DNA of 64,000 nucleotides from an uncultured Photobacterium sp. (GTDB lineage: Bacteria; Pseudomonadota; Gammaproteobacteria; Enterobacterales; Vibrionaceae). The stretch is from positions 225,492 to 289,491 of the forward strand of contig NZ_CANMZV010000003.1 in the NCBI RefSeq assembly GCF_947502415.1, written 5' to 3'. Position 1 is the first letter of the stretch. The number at the start of each line of letters is the position of its first letter. Made by a program: the position numbers and the translations under genes. This document shows, piece after piece, positions 17,862-27,705 of this stretch. The notes beneath the pieces are model-generated. The model was not told the origin of the DNA and did no database searches. It worked only from the letters and a program-made list of their open reading frames with translations.

Positions 17862-18830
17862 TTAATGCCTTACCAGGCGGATATCGAAATCAAACTGGGT
17901 AAAGAAAGTACTGAGCTTATCCAGCTCCTCTTCGCTATAACCGATGTCCCGCGTAATCGGATAAATCATGTCCAGCTTTTCGTACTTAGTTTTGCCAAAC
18001 TGGTGATATGGCAACACGTCTATACGCTGGATATTGCCGCGCTTGGCGAGCTCCATAACATAGTTGAAAGCCCCTGTGATCGAATCGTAAGAATCGTTGT
18101 AGCCACGAATCAAAGGCATTCGAATCACAATATTGGCGCCAAGCTCCACCAGGCGTTCAAGATTACGCTTTACCCCTTCGTTACCAATACCGAATAGCTG
18201 ACGGTGTTGATCGGTATTTATCTGTTTGAGATCAAATAAGAAAAGATCTGTACACGTCGCCAATTTTTCGTAACTTTCAATACTGGTTGTTCCCTGGGTT
18301 TCAATCGCAGTATTAATCATCTGCTTTTTACATTCGGTCAGCAGTGCTGTTGCGAAATCTGCCTGTAAACTCAGTTCGCCACCGCCTAGGGTCACACCAC
18401 CACCGGAAGACATGTAGAAGTCATAATCCTGCATGATGATTTCCATCAGCTCTGGTACCGTGACGTCTTTCCCCATCACATCCAGTGCATTCCCCATGCA
18501 AACTTCTTCGCATTTACGACAACCAATACAGTCAACAGCCCTATTGATCTTGTGCACGGCATTACCATCAGCGTCAGTGCTCATCAGGTGCACACCGGCA
18601 GGACACACTTGGGCACATTTACCGCACGCAACACATTTGTCGTGACTGAACATGACCTGAAACTGACTGCTTAGCCCTTCAGGGTTGGCGCACCAATCAC
18701 ACCGAAGGTTGCACCCTTTGAAAAAAATCAAAGTGCGGATCCCATCACCGTCGTAGATGGAATATTTTTGGATATTAAAAATCCGCCCTTTTAGTTCTGT
18801 TGCTTTGCTCACTTCTGCTATCCCAGTCAT
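17862..18830 (-). CDS. cutD: CutD, choline TMA-lyase activating enzyme (radical SAM)
   Basis: Radical-SAM activase that installs the glycyl radical on CutC. The 322-residue protein has the CxxxCxxC cluster motif CNLRCDWC (Cys40, Cys44, Cys47). It also has two extra ferredoxin-like 4Fe-4S motifs at Cys66/69/72/76 and Cys101/104/107/111, typical of glycyl-radical activases other than PflA. Anaerobic expression is expected because both radicals are oxygen-sensitive. It is encoded directly after cutC (67-bp gap). Confidence 0.95.
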   Translation of the reverse strand: MTGIAEVSKATELKGRIFNIQKYSIYDGDGIRTLIFFKGCNLRCDWCANPEGLSSQFQVMFSHDKCVACGKCAQVCPAGVHLMSTDADGNAVHKINRAVDCIGCRKCEEVCMGNALDVMGKDVTVPELMEIIMQDYDFYMSSGGGVTLGGGELSLQADFATALLTECKKQMINTAIETQGTTSIESYEKLATCTDLFLFDLKQINTDQHRQLFGIGNEGVKRNLERLVELGANIVIRMPLIRGYNDSYDSITGAFNYVMELAKRGNIQRIDVLPYHQFGKTKYEKLDMIYPITRDIGYSEEELDKLSTFFTQFDFDIRLVRH

Positions 18831-18897
18831 TTTTTCTCCTCACTTCGCTCATGCTAAGTGGCTTTTATAAGGGGCCTCTCGACCCCTTATCTCTGGG

Positions 18898-21800
18898 TTA
18901 GAATTTTTCTAGAACAGTACGGCTGATGATTTCATCTTGAACTTCCTTACAAAGCTCAACGAAGTAGGCGCTGTAGCCCGCTACACGCACGATCAAATCG
19001 CGGTATTTCTCCGGCTCTTGCTGTGCCTTCTTCAACACTTCGTTATCCACGTAACTGAACTGCATCTGGCCGTTGCCAAGAATAGAAGCGGTTCGCAGCA
19101 AGGTAATAAGACCATTCTTACCTTCAGGGGTGTCTAGCAAGCCTTTAAGGAACTTGAAGTTATGCACCATACCGATATTCATGGTTTCAACGTTCATCTT
19201 GCTGACTGACTTGATAATGGCGGTCGGGCCATTCTTATCAGCCCCCTGAGTCGGGCTGATACCATCAGAAAGCGGCATCCAGGCCAGACGACCATTCGGC
19301 GTCGCATTGGTCAGCTCACCAATCGGGGTGTTGTTGGAAATCGACAGGGTGCCGTGGCTCAGACGTGAATAAAGCATCTGGTACTTGCCACACTCACGCT
19401 CTGTCCACTCCGTGATATCCAATGCAAACTCATCAACATAGTTATCATCGTTACCAAACTTAGGTGCGTTCAGACAATCACGGCGCAGCTCTTCAAAGCC
19501 TTCGAAGTTTGCCAGCATCGCATCACGCATCTGCTCTAGGGTGTACTTCTTCTCTTCAAATACCAGCTTGCGAATCGCTGCCATGGAATCGATATACGTT
19601 GCCAGACCTGAGAAGATCAAGCCCGGCCCATAGTTCACTACAGCGCCACCAGCACTAACGTCCTTACCTTGTTCCATACAGCCTTCAACCAACAATGACA
19701 TCAATGGTTTAGGGGCTACGTCACGGTGGACTCGCTGGCTGATCACAGTACCGACAGCAGACAGTTTCACGATATGGGCAATTTGCTCTTTTACCGCTGC
19801 ATCAAATGCTTCAAAGCTGGTCAGATTGTTCAGGTCACCGGTATCAAGGCCCTGGTGGCTATCAAACAGCACCATACGGCCACGGTTCAGTACGAATTCA
19901 ATCGCAATAGGCCATTGGGTGTAGCCCGTCGAAGTCCACTGGTAAATACGACCTGATTTCTGCGGTTCCACACACCCCATCAGACAGTAGTCACGGGCAT
20001 CTTCAAAATCATAGCCTTTACGCAGCATCATCTTGATATGAGAATCATCAAAGTGACACGCAGGGAACCCCATACCCGCTTTCACGACATCGACAATTTT
20101 TTCCATGTAGTGCTGTGGCGACTGGTTATGAATACGGCAAGCCAGTGATGGCTGGTACACTTTGACAAAGCGCACAGCATCCATGATTAGCAAGGTCAGG
20201 TCGTTGGTTGCATCACCACCGCTTCGCTTCTGACCACCGACAGTCAGATTGATAAACGGCTGGTAACCGGCAAAGTACTTAGCACCCAGCTCGCTCGACA
20301 TCCACATCAGCTCAGCACACTTGATGATAAAGGCCTGCATCATCTCCAGCGCCTGCTCTTCTGTCAGACGGCCTGAATCAATATCGGCACGGAACATCGG
20401 GTAACAGTACTGATCAAGACGACCTAGTGATAAACCTGTCTGGTTCTCTTCAACTTCAAACAAAGACTCCACTGTCCACACACTTTGCAGTGCTTCCTGC
20501 AGCGTTTTCGGTGGGTTGGCCGGCACGTTTTCATTCACTTCAGCAATGGTCAGCAGTTCGGCACGACGCTGAGGATCCATCTCTTTAGCAGCCAGTTCAC
20601 GAGCATGAGCAGCCAGACGGCGAGCGTAGGCAACTACCCCTTCACAGGTTTCGATAGATGCTTTGTAGTAGTAAATCTTGTCGATATCATCCGGGTTTTC
20701 CATGCTGAGCTCTGCCAGCTTGGCCTCGGCATCGGCCTTGATGCCGTTCATACCTTTGGTGAACAACAGAATATCGTACCCTGGGCAGGTATCACCGCCA
20801 CCGTTGATCTGGTGGTAAGACAGATCACTGACATAGGTTTCACCACTGAACTCCCACAACCCGGCTTCACGGTACTGAGCTTCACAGATTTCATCCAGTG
20901 AACGACCTTCCCAGAATGGAACAATCTCCTCGCGGATCACCTTCTTGTCTTCTTCAGAGATCTCAAACGGATCCTGTGCACGGGTGCTCATGGTATCGAG
21001 CTCATCGCGAACCCAGCGCCATGCGATATCCGGAGAAAATGCACCGGCTCGTGGCTTGCCGCATGGGTGGCCAACAATCAACTCATCATCCTGGATAAGT
21101 AGCGGCGCTGTTTCACATGCTTTGCGGAATGCCTTGGCGCGAAGCAGAATTGTCGGCAAACCTGGGTTTTGCTTCGTCACTTCGGTAAAAGTGATCGCAC
21201 GGTAAATCGATACGCTCGGACGCGCCTTGAGGTAGTTGTTGCGCAGGCGCTGCATACGTGAAGTCAGGCCTTCCATCACAGGCGTGCTCTCATCTGCCGC
21301 CATTACAGTACCGTTGCAGAATGTCACATCAGCAGTCTGGCAGGCACCACTCTGGTACAAACGCACTTTCAGGCCACCATTTAGCGCCGCCAGGTTGTCA
21401 CGGGCTGCCAGCAGCATAGTCGACAGTTCGTTCTGAACCAACTGGCTGTCAGTCATCTGTCCGCCCTGTACCAGCCAGTCAAACATTGGATAACCGTCAG
21501 CTTCGCGATCAGCACGCACTTCAGACAGCTCTGCCAATTTCAGCCACAGGCATTCCACCAGCTCATAGGCTTGCTGCTCAGTGATCACACCGGCATTAAT
21601 GTCACGCTGGTAGAAACCGTATAACGCCTTATCAAAGCCCATGCTACCAACGGCATAGCTACCGTTATCCAGGTGAGCCATAAGCTGAATCAGGTAAAAA
21701 GCCTGACAAGCTTCTTTAAAGGTTCGGGCTGGTTGCGCAGGAACATGACGAAGAATTGCTGCGGCTTCTTCCAGCTCGGCCTTACGGTATGGGTGGCTCT

Positions 21801-22314
21801 CAACACAGGCTTTCGTCGCCAAGGTATCGGCCAGCTTAGCTGCAAAATCCATCGCACCTTTGCAAGCCAACAACATCGCTTTGCCTTGGTTGACTTCGTC
21901 CATACCATTGCGGCTGATGGCGCTACCCAAAGTCTTCAGGCGTGATTCCATATGCTGCACAAGCACCTGGAGGCCAGTGCTGATCACCGCCATGTAGTCA
22001 GGAGTGTGGGTAGCATCACTGTTCAGGAAGCCAAACACAGATTCGCTATTAAGCTCTTCTTCGGTATGGAAAATTGCACCACGCTGGGCTGAAGACTGGC
22101 TACCGATGATCAGCTCATCCTGACCGATATAAACCGGTAGCTGTGCCATCACCTGGCTGAAGTGCTGGGCTTTTTTGACGAGTAGTGGCATGCCGGCAAT
22201 ATCATCACCGATAGAAGCCAAAATAGTAGCGCGTTCTGCACTAATGGTGCTGTTTTTAGCCAGCAGTTGTTCTGCCAGCATTTTTACGCGTGGCGTTAGG
22301 GTATAGTGGGCCAT
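18898..22314 (-). CDS. cutC: CutC, choline trimethylamine-lyase (type II, long form)
   Basis: Glycyl-radical enzyme that cleaves choline to trimethylamine and acetaldehyde inside the microcompartment. The 1,138-residue product is the long form, with about 300 extra N-terminal residues as in gammaproteobacterial type II CutC. The glycyl radical motif RVAGYSAYF places the radical at Gly1113 (codon at 18976-18978). The thiyl-radical cysteine is Cys781 in [11 protein letters not shown], with the adjacent catalytic Glu783. A Tyr and an Asp eight residues apart ([10 protein letters not shown]) match the choline-binding pair known in CutC. These choline-specific residues argue against propanediol or glycerol dehydratase. 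Confidence 0.95.
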   Translation of the reverse strand: MAHYTLTPRVKMLAEQLLAKNSTISAERATILASIGDDIAGMPLLVKKAQHFSQVMAQLPVYIGQDELIIGSQSSAQRGAIFHTEEELNSESVFGFLNSDATHTPDYMAVISTGLQVLVQHMESRLKTLGSAISRNGMDEVNQGKAMLLACKGAMDFAAKLADTLATKACVESHPYRKAELEEAAAILRHVPAQPARTFKEACQAFYLIQLMAHLDNGSYAVGSMGFDKALYGFYQRDINAGVITEQQAYELVECLWLKLAELSEVRADREADGYPMFDWLVQGGQMTDSQLVQNELSTMLLAARDNLAALNGGLKVRLYQSGACQTADVTFCNGTVMAADESTPVMEGLTSRMQRLRNNYLKARPSVSIYRAITFTEVTKQNPGLPTILLRAKAFRKACETAPLLIQDDELIVGHPCGKPRAGAFSPDIAWRWVRDELDTMSTRAQDPFEISEEDKKVIREEIVPFWEGRSLDEICEAQYREAGLWEFSGETYVSDLSYHQINGGGDTCPGYDILLFTKGMNGIKADAEAKLAELSMENPDDIDKIYYYKASIETCEGVVAYARRLAAHARELAAKEMDPQRRAELLTIAEVNENVPANPPKTLQEALQSVWTVESLFEVEENQTGLSLGRLDQYCYPMFRADIDSGRLTEEQALEMMQAFIIKCAELMWMSSELGAKYFAGYQPFINLTVGGQKRSGGDATNDLTLLIMDAVRFVKVYQPSLACRIHNQSPQHYMEKIVDVVKAGMGFPACHFDDSHIKMMLRKGYDFEDARDYCLMGCVEPQKSGRIYQWTSTGYTQWPIAIEFVLNRGRMVLFDSHQGLDTGDLNNLTSFEAFDAAVKEQIAHIVKLSAVGTVISQRVHRDVAPKPLMSLLVEGCMEQGKDVSAGGAVVNYGPGLIFSGLATYIDSMAAIRKLVFEEKKYTLEQMRDAMLANFEGFEELRRDCLNAPKFGNDDNYVDEFALDITEWTERECGKYQMLYSRLSHGTLSISNNTPIGELTNATPNGRLAWMPLSDGISPTQGADKNGPTAIIKSVSKMNVETMNIGMVHNFKFLKGLLDTPEGKNGLITLLRTASILGNGQMQFSYVDNEVLKKAQQEPEKYRDLIVRVAGYSAYFVELCKEVQDEIISRTVLEKF

Positions 22315-22394
22315 GGGCCTCTCCTCACAATTTGTTTCACGATGACTGGCGACTGCCAGTCATGAATAATCTTGGATAGGCTGCCTGAGCAGCC

Positions 22395-23537
22395 TTATTG
22401 TATGGCAGCAGAGACAAAGCTCTGGCGGTACAGGGTTTCCAGTTCTTGAGCGTTCGCTGAGCGCGGACTGGTTGGGGTACAGTTATCCCGTAGTGCCTGG
22501 CTGACCATCTCTGGCAATGCCGCGGTAAAATCAGCTGAATTCACCTGACAGGCCTCAATACCGGTCGGCAGCCCCAGTTGATCACGCAGGACATCAATCG
22601 CCACCAGCAGGCTCATCACCCCTTCACGCTGATCGGAAGCCGGCAAACCAAGCATTTTCGCCAGACGGGCATACTTTTCTGCCGCCAAGGTGTTGCACTG
22701 GCCGTGGTAATCAGCATTGAATGCCACTACCTGGCTCATCAGCAGAGCATTGGCCCGGCCATGAGGTACACCAAAACGACCGCCAAGGGCATGAGCCAGG
22801 CTATGGGTGATCCCCAATGACGCATTAGTGAAAGCCATACCGGCAATACACGATGCGTTATGCATCTTTTCGCGTGCATGGAGATCCTGCCCCTGCTGAT
22901 AACAATCTGGCAGGTAAGCAAAAACCAGCTGAACGGCTTTTTCTGCCAGTGCATCACTGAAGTCTGATGCCTTATTTGACACATAAGCTTCCAGGGCATG
23001 GCACAACACATCCATCCCGGTATCTGCGGTGATAGCAGCAGGCACCGATGCCACTAGTTCAGGAGCCAGGATGGCGTGTTCAGGCAGCATGTATTCATCA
23101 ACCAATGCCCACTTTTCGGTATTGGATTTAATCACCGAAAAGGCAGTGACTTCCGAGCCGGTACCGCTGGTAGTCGGAATTGCAACAAAACAAGGTTTGT
23201 CTGCTAATTGCCCACCCTGGTGCAGGGTATAGATCACCCCTTTAGCAGCATCGATGACGGAACCGCCGCCGACTGCAATCACCAGATCGGGTACTGCTTC
23301 CTTCATCGCCACCATACCCGCAGTGATCACCGCGATATCCGGATCAGGGGTGACATCGGCAAATACACTGACCTTTTCCAATCCAACCGGCAGCTGAGAG
23401 CGTACCTTCTCAACCAGTCCGAATTTCACCATCGCCTGATCAGTGATGATCAAGACTCGCTGGCCGCTCAAGGTACTGAGCATACCCAGCGCACTGGCAC
23501 CGAAATGGATAGCGGGCTTGATTTGAAATGCATTCAT
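22395..23537 (-). CDS. cutO: Iron-type alcohol dehydrogenase of the choline microcompartment
   Basis: Group III (Fe-dependent) alcohol dehydrogenase, 380 residues. It should reduce acetaldehyde from choline cleavage to ethanol while regenerating NAD+ inside the compartment. Motifs are the NAD-binding GGGSVIDAAKG near residue 90, the GTGSEVTAFSVI segment near 140, and the metal-binding histidines in HSLAHALGGRFGVPHGRANA near 255. It lies between the pentameric shell gene and cutC in the leftward operon. The family is certain; the substrate is inferred from operon context. Confidence 0.92.
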   Translation of the reverse strand: MNAFQIKPAIHFGASALGMLSTLSGQRVLIITDQAMVKFGLVEKVRSQLPVGLEKVSVFADVTPDPDIAVITAGMVAMKEAVPDLVIAVGGGSVIDAAKGVIYTLHQGGQLADKPCFVAIPTTSGTGSEVTAFSVIKSNTEKWALVDEYMLPEHAILAPELVASVPAAITADTGMDVLCHALEAYVSNKASDFSDALAEKAVQLVFAYLPDCYQQGQDLHAREKMHNASCIAGMAFTNASLGITHSLAHALGGRFGVPHGRANALLMSQVVAFNADYHGQCNTLAAEKYARLAKMLGLPASDQREGVMSLLVAIDVLRDQLGLPTGIEACQVNSADFTAALPEMVSQALRDNCTPTSPRSANAQELETLYRQSFVSAAIQ

Positions 23538-23552
23538 TATCTTTGCCTCTTC

Positions 23553-23810
23553 CTAGCGTCCCTGATGGATTTTCTCAACGATGGCGACAATCGACATTGC
23601 CTTGTATCGCTCCTTATGGAGCGCAAAATACTCTTCAACCAAAACCTGATCACCAACCCCGGCACCGACACTGTCGACAGCGACATAGGTTCTGTCTTTG
23701 ATTGGTTCCAAGTCATCGCCTAACGCTGTGACAAGAAGAAGGTTAGAGCCCCTCAGATCATCACTTTTCTGGGTGGCGACCACATGGCCTGTTACCGTTG
23801 CAAGAATCAT
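23553..23810 (-). CDS. cmcD: Pentameric BMC vertex protein (EutN/CcmL family, CmcD-like)
   Basis: 85-residue BMC-P protein that caps the icosahedral vertices of the shell. It starts at ATG 23810 (MILATVTGHVVATQK, the family's characteristic beginning). The longer upstream reading is shadow sequence from the overlapping aldehyde dehydrogenase region. It contains VDSVGAGVGDQVLVEEY, typical of EutN/CcmL. It is encoded between cutF and cutO with short gaps (25 and 15 bp) and is the only pentamer gene seen, which is sufficient for a closed shell. Confidence 0.92.
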   Translation of the reverse strand: MILATVTGHVVATQKSDDLRGSNLLLVTALGDDLEPIKDRTYVAVDSVGAGVGDQVLVEEYFALHKERYKAMSIVAIVEKIHQGR

Positions 23811-23835
23811 TTTTTCCACCTTGCTGTTTGTTGTA

Positions 23836-25536
23836 TTACAGGCGTCCGAGCGCTTGCTTGATGATCTGCTCGACCTTCGCCTCGTTAATGTCATCGTTGG
23901 CCGGCGTCGGCGCGCACGCAAAACGGTCATCAGCTGCCGTTGCAGAAGCTTCCGTTACAGAAGCACCCGCTACAGGAGCTGCTGCCACAGGCGCAGGCTC
24001 TGAAGTCTGGGCTCCGGTAAAACGTACATCTTCAAAGATGCTTGCCGGATGGTTACTAACCGGGGACGTTGCAGGCTGTACAGGAGACGTTACCTGTGCA
24101 GCGGCATAAGCCGGAACCGAGATAGATTCCGGAGTAGGCATAGATTTGGGAGCAGACATAGATACCGGCTGGCGCAGCTCTTCAATCGCACACACGCCGT
24201 AGCCGACCTTGCGTACATTAAGCAGGTTCATTGGCCCGACATTGTCAGAGCTCGAACCGCCACCCAATGCACCGCAACCTAAAGTCAGGGCTGGAGTCAG
24301 ATTGGTTGTCGCACCGATACCGCCCAGCGCAGCCGGTGTATTAACCAGCATCCGGAACACAGGTTTTTCCAATGCGAACTGGCGAACAATTTCAGGGTTC
24401 TGGGTATGGATAACAAGGGTATGCCCCATGCCTTCGTTGGTCAGCAACTCAACAACACGGTCACAGGCCGCATGCCAGTCCTGTTCAATATAAAGGCCAA
24501 GTACCGGGCACAACTTCTCGCGGGAATACGGGTTGTTATGCGAGACCGTTGTCTGTGGCGAGATCAATACCGTGGTGTGGGCATGTACGCTGAAGCCCGC
24601 TTTTTCTGCGACAGCCTGAGCACTCTGACCCACAAAGTCAGGGTTGATCATGCCATTTGGCCGCAACAAGCAACCGGCCAGCTGGGCAGATTCCTGCTCG
24701 TTCATGAAGTAGGCACCCTGCTTGGTCAGCTCTTGGTGAACCTGCTCATAGATACAACGCTCGGCAATGATTGACTGTTCGGACGCGCAAATTACGCCGT
24801 TGTCGAAAGTCTTACTGGTAATAATATCTTTTACCGCCTGGGCAATATCGGCACTGCGCTCAATAAACGCCGGACCGTTACCCGGGCCACCACTGATGGT
24901 CGGTGTGCCCGAGGCATAGGCTGCACGAACCATCCCCTCACCGCCTGTAGCCAGGATCAGTGATACATCCTCGCTCTTCATCAGGGTTTCGGTTGCCTGC
25001 ATAGTGAGCAAAGAAACACCATCAACAATACCTTCCGGCGCGCCCGCTTCCAGGGCTGCACGCTTAACAACTTCAATCGCTTTCTGGCTACACAACTTAG
25101 CATTTGGGTGCGGCGAGAAAATAATGGCATTACCGGCCTTAAGGGCGATCAGCGTCTTGTAGAAAATGGTTGATGTCGGGTTCGTTGAAGGTACCAGTGC
25201 GGTGATCACCCCAAGAGGTACGCCTACATCCATCACTTTATTGACTTGGTCATCGGTGATAACACCAACAGTCTTGATCGAACGAATGTGCTCATGGACT
25301 TTCGTGGAGGCAAAAATATTCTTCAGAACTTTGTCCTGCCAACGGCCAAAACCGGTTTCCTCGTGGGCCTTCTTAGCCAGCTCTTCAGCATGACTCGCAG
25401 CCTCGGCAGCAATATAGGCAACAATTCGATCCACCTGTTCTTGTGAGAACAAAGCAAACTGCGCTTGAGCCTGCTTGGCCTTCTTGACCAGTTCACGTGC
25501 TGCTTGAATTGATTGCAAATCTTTATCTAGCATCAT
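23836..25536 (-). CDS. cutF: CoA-acylating acetaldehyde dehydrogenase of the choline microcompartment
   Basis: Oxidises acetaldehyde to acetyl-CoA with NAD+. The catalytic Cys lies in NGVICASEQS, residue 250 counted from ATG 25536. I chose this ATG because it is better spaced from the AAGGA ribosome site than the ATG at 25548, giving 566 residues. The enzyme domain covers about residues 1-455. A Pro/Ala/Ser-rich linker (about 460-545) then leads to a C-terminal amphipathic helix (DDINEAKVEQIIKQALGRL), the probable encapsulation peptide. It follows the three small shell genes. Confidence 0.93.
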   Translation of the reverse strand: MMLDKDLQSIQAARELVKKAKQAQAQFALFSQEQVDRIVAYIAAEAASHAEELAKKAHEETGFGRWQDKVLKNIFASTKVHEHIRSIKTVGVITDDQVNKVMDVGVPLGVITALVPSTNPTSTIFYKTLIALKAGNAIIFSPHPNAKLCSQKAIEVVKRAALEAGAPEGIVDGVSLLTMQATETLMKSEDVSLILATGGEGMVRAAYASGTPTISGGPGNGPAFIERSADIAQAVKDIITSKTFDNGVICASEQSIIAERCIYEQVHQELTKQGAYFMNEQESAQLAGCLLRPNGMINPDFVGQSAQAVAEKAGFSVHAHTTVLISPQTTVSHNNPYSREKLCPVLGLYIEQDWHAACDRVVELLTNEGMGHTLVIHTQNPEIVRQFALEKPVFRMLVNTPAALGGIGATTNLTPALTLGCGALGGGSSSDNVGPMNLLNVRKVGYGVCAIEELRQPVSMSAPKSMPTPESISVPAYAAAQVTSPVQPATSPVSNHPASIFEDVRFTGAQTSEPAPVAAAPVAGASVTEASATAADDRFACAPTPANDDINEAKVEQIIKQALGRL

Positions 25537-25634
25537 GATTTCTATCATCCTTCATCTTGCTGCCGTAGCTCGGGTGGGTTGCCTTGCCCCCAAAAGGCAA
25601 GGCAGCATGGCTCCACATTGCGGCAGCAGTGCCC

Positions 25635-25913
25635 TCAGGCTTTGTGCTGTGACGCGATTTTCTCGATATCGTTATGCGGACGGGCAATCACTCGGTGAGA
25701 CACTACAGTGCCCACTTTTCTGGCTGCTTCAATGCCAGATTCCACCGCGGCATTTACAGCGCCAACATCGCCTTTCACCATGACAGTAACCAGGCCTGAA
25801 CCCACGTTTTCATAGCCAATCAGTTCAATATTGGCGGCTTTGCACATTGCATCGGCAGCTTCAATACTCGGAACTAACCCTTTTGTTTCGATAAGACCTA
25901 ATGAGTCTTTCAT
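25635..25913 (-). CDS. cmcC: Hexameric BMC shell protein, third copy
   Basis: 92-residue BMC-H protein forming the facets of the shell. The start [26 protein letters not shown] and the pore region [16 protein letters not shown] are typical PduA/EutM-like features. It is the most diverged of the three tandem copies ([28 protein letters not shown] at the end). It lies 12 bp after the second copy. The assignment to cmcC rather than A or B is by order only. Confidence 0.92.
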   Translation of the reverse strand: MKDSLGLIETKGLVPSIEAADAMCKAANIELIGYENVGSGLVTVMVKGDVGAVNAAVESGIEAARKVGTVVSHRVIARPHNDIEKIASQHKA

Positions 25914-25925
25914 AGGATTTTCCTT

Positions 25926-26210
25926 TTATTCAGTTACGGTGTACTGAGAGACAATCTTCTCAATATCCGTATGTGGACGAGCAATCACCAGTGATGTCAC
26001 TACTTCGCCGATACGCTGGGCTGATTCAACACCGGAATCCACTGCCGCCTTTACCGCACCTACATCACCACGTACCATTGCTGTTACCAGACCTGACCCA
26101 ACGTTTTCATAACCGATCAGATCAACATTGGCCGCCTTGCACATCGCATCAGCTGCTTCGATACAGGCCACCAACCCTTTTGTCTCAATAAGTCCTAAGG
26201 CATCTTTCAT
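25926..26210 (-). CDS. cmcB: Hexameric BMC shell protein, second copy
   Basis: 94-residue BMC-H protein, nearly identical to the first copy through most of its length. It differs mainly in MVRGDVGAV versus MVKGDVGAV at the pore-proximal strand and in its C-terminus (IVSQYTVTE). It is encoded 20 bp after the first copy in the same operon. Near-identical neighbours suggest recent duplication or gene conversion. Confidence 0.93.
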   Translation of the reverse strand: MKDALGLIETKGLVACIEAADAMCKAANVDLIGYENVGSGLVTAMVRGDVGAVKAAVDSGVESAQRIGEVVTSLVIARPHTDIEKIVSQYTVTE

Positions 26211-26230
26211 GGTTCTCTCCTAACCAGCCA

Positions 26231-26509
26231 TCAGGCCTTGTGCTTGATAACAATCTTGTCGATATCGTTGTGAGGACGTGCAATCACCAGAGATGTCACC
26301 ACTTCACCCACGCGCTGTGCTGATTCCACACCTGAATCTACGGCTGCTTTTACCGCACCCACATCGCCTTTCACCATGGCAGTAACTAAACCGGAACCCA
26401 CGTTCTCGTAACCAATCAGCTCAACATTCGCCGCCTTACACATCGCATCAGCAGCTTCTACACACGCCACCAGCCCCTTGGTTTCAATCAAACCCAATGC
26501 ATCGCCCAT
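26231..26509 (-). CDS. cmcA: Hexameric BMC shell protein, first copy (first gene of the cut operon)
   Basis: 92-residue BMC-H protein with the canonical PduA/EutM pattern: [27 protein letters not shown], then [26 protein letters not shown], and a C-terminal [13 protein letters not shown]. It has a clear ribosome site (GGAGG) about 9 bases before ATG 26509. It is the first gene of the leftward operon and follows a structured leader at 26561-26617. Confidence 0.94.
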   Translation of the reverse strand: MGDALGLIETKGLVACVEAADAMCKAANVELIGYENVGSGLVTAMVKGDVGAVKAAVDSGVESAQRVGEVVTSLVIARPHNDIDKIVIKHKA

Positions 26510-27131
26510 ATCTCATTCCTCCGTAGCTTAGGGTTGTCATTTATTCGTTATTGGAAATTGGGCTGGATGCTCCTGCCTAAGGGCTAATCCCCTGCGGCGA
26601 CCACGTCCAATCCAGCCACGAAAAGACTATATTCCTCAAAAAAACAAAATGGCATTTGATTCCAGCAACAGGGAAAACTTAGGATTAACTTCTAAATTAA
26701 GCGCAAATTCATGTCATGATTTATTGAAACATCCTGCTTTTTACCTTTTTACGATACTTACCTCAGAGCTAAAACAACCGCAAAAACCAACCAAGATCAC
26801 AGTAAAATCAGCAAGATATACGATGGAAAAAGTCAGCAAAAAACCACAGAGAATATATGGCTATAACAAACAAAACAGAGAATTATTCTTAATTTTAAAA
26901 GAGAGAATTAGGCAACGAATAGCGTTTGAAATACCCTTAGGTATCAACTAAACATGATTGCCATGAAGAAACTAAACATTAACCCTGTCGAAAAGGAAGA
27001 TCAGTAAAGACGTGATCTATGAGATAAAAGCGTGATGTGAAATAGTATTAGGAACGGGATATAAAAAGTTTGGCAAACTAAGTAAAAACTCAGAGGCAAG
27101 TGAAGAACCAGAAGAAATAGAAATAAATAAT
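26510..27131. other. 622-bp gap upstream of the cut operon with a structured leader, no convincing gene
   Basis: On the minus strand this is the promoter and 5' leader of the microcompartment operon. An 8-bp inverted repeat (26561-26568 and 26610-26617) encloses a smaller hairpin (26580-26583 with 26590-26593). The rest is AT-rich. A 100-codon + strand frame at 26649-26951 has no ribosome site and an unlikely composition, so I do not call it. A cut promoter must lie between about 26620 and 26750, but no confident -35/-10 pair is visible. Confidence 0.6.
26555..26620 (-). promoter_or_regulatory. Structured 5' leader of the cut operon
   Basis: Leftward reading gives an outer stem GGCTGGAT / ATCCAGCC (26617-26610 with 26568-26561), enclosing about 41 bases that contain AGGG-GATTAG-CCCT. 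It lies 52-108 bp upstream of the first shell gene. I do not recognise a known riboswitch class. It could be a leader structure, an attenuator or a repeat remnant. There is no T-run after it in either direction. Confidence 0.4.
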
Positions 27132-27158
27132 CCTCCTGACCAGGCTATGTTCAGGAGG
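27132..27158 (-). terminator. Probable terminator of the ToxR-like/partner operon
   Basis: Perfect 8-bp stem CCTCCTGA / TCAGGAGG with an 11-base loop, located 39 bp after the stop of the leftward 168-residue gene. Read leftward it is followed by ATTATTTATTTC, a weak T-rich tail. Confidence 0.6.
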
Positions 27159-27196
27159 TAAAGCGAGACATCACTCTGTTATATACTAAAAGAACA

Positions 27197-27703
27197 TTAG
27201 CTATCGACAGTGCAGACAAAAAGCGGCGAATTAATAGAACTAAACAACACCGTATCATGGTTCAGCTGTTGGACTTTTAACAGCAAGGCGTCGTGACTAT
27301 CAGACATCTCACGCATAAAGTAATCAAATATTACATCCGGCGACTCATCAATGGAGGATTTACTCGCAGACCAACTCCCAACCTGATAAACCCGCTCCAA
27401 ATCGGATACCCGCTGACTATAATAATCAAATTGGATATAGCGCTGCAGGTATAACCAACCAGCTTTTGAGTCAGAATACCCCTCTACCACCATCGACCCT
27501 TGGCCATTTCTGGCAAAGCGAAAGTGAACATTCACATTCACTGATTCGGTTTTAGTATCTTCAAAATACATTATCGCTCGAGCGCTACACTGAAGTTCAC
27601 CACTATTTTCAGGGATCACCTTAGACAGAAAAGGCAGCGTACAGAGTAAAAATAATATCAACGCATAAAAGAAAAAAATCTTACCACTTTTATTGGAGTG
27701 CAT
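27197..27703 (-). CDS. Single-pass membrane protein, likely partner of the ToxR-like regulator
   Basis: 168-residue protein starting at ATG 27703. A GTG at 27715 inside the upstream gene is possible but less likely. A short cytoplasmic N-terminus is followed by one membrane helix (about residues 9-31) and a periplasmic domain of about 135 residues with two cysteines. Size, topology and position two bases after the ToxR-like gene are those of ToxS/TcpH-type effector proteins, which protect or modulate the periplasmic domain of their regulator. I see no strong sequence motif, so the functional call is by context. Confidence 0.65.
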   Translation of the reverse strand: MHSNKSGKIFFFYALILFLLCTLPFLSKVIPENSGELQCSARAIMYFEDTKTESVNVNVHFRFARNGQGSMVVEGYSDSKAGWLYLQRYIQFDYYSQRVSDLERVYQVGSWSASKSSIDESPDVIFDYFMREMSDSHDALLLKVQQLNHDTVLFSSINSPLFVCTVDS

Positions 27704-27705
27704 TG

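Noticed and set aside
18898..22314. Glycyl-radical enzyme as a propanediol or glycerol dehydratase
   Set aside because: The MGCVEP motif with Glu next to the catalytic Cys, the Tyr/Asp choline-binding pair, the long N-terminus and the operon content all indicate choline TMA-lyase.
26649..26951. 100-codon + strand frame divergent from the cut operon
   Set aside because: No ribosome site, composition dominated by AT-rich codons with Lys/Asn/Thr, and no recognisable domain. It overlaps the region where the cut promoter must lie.
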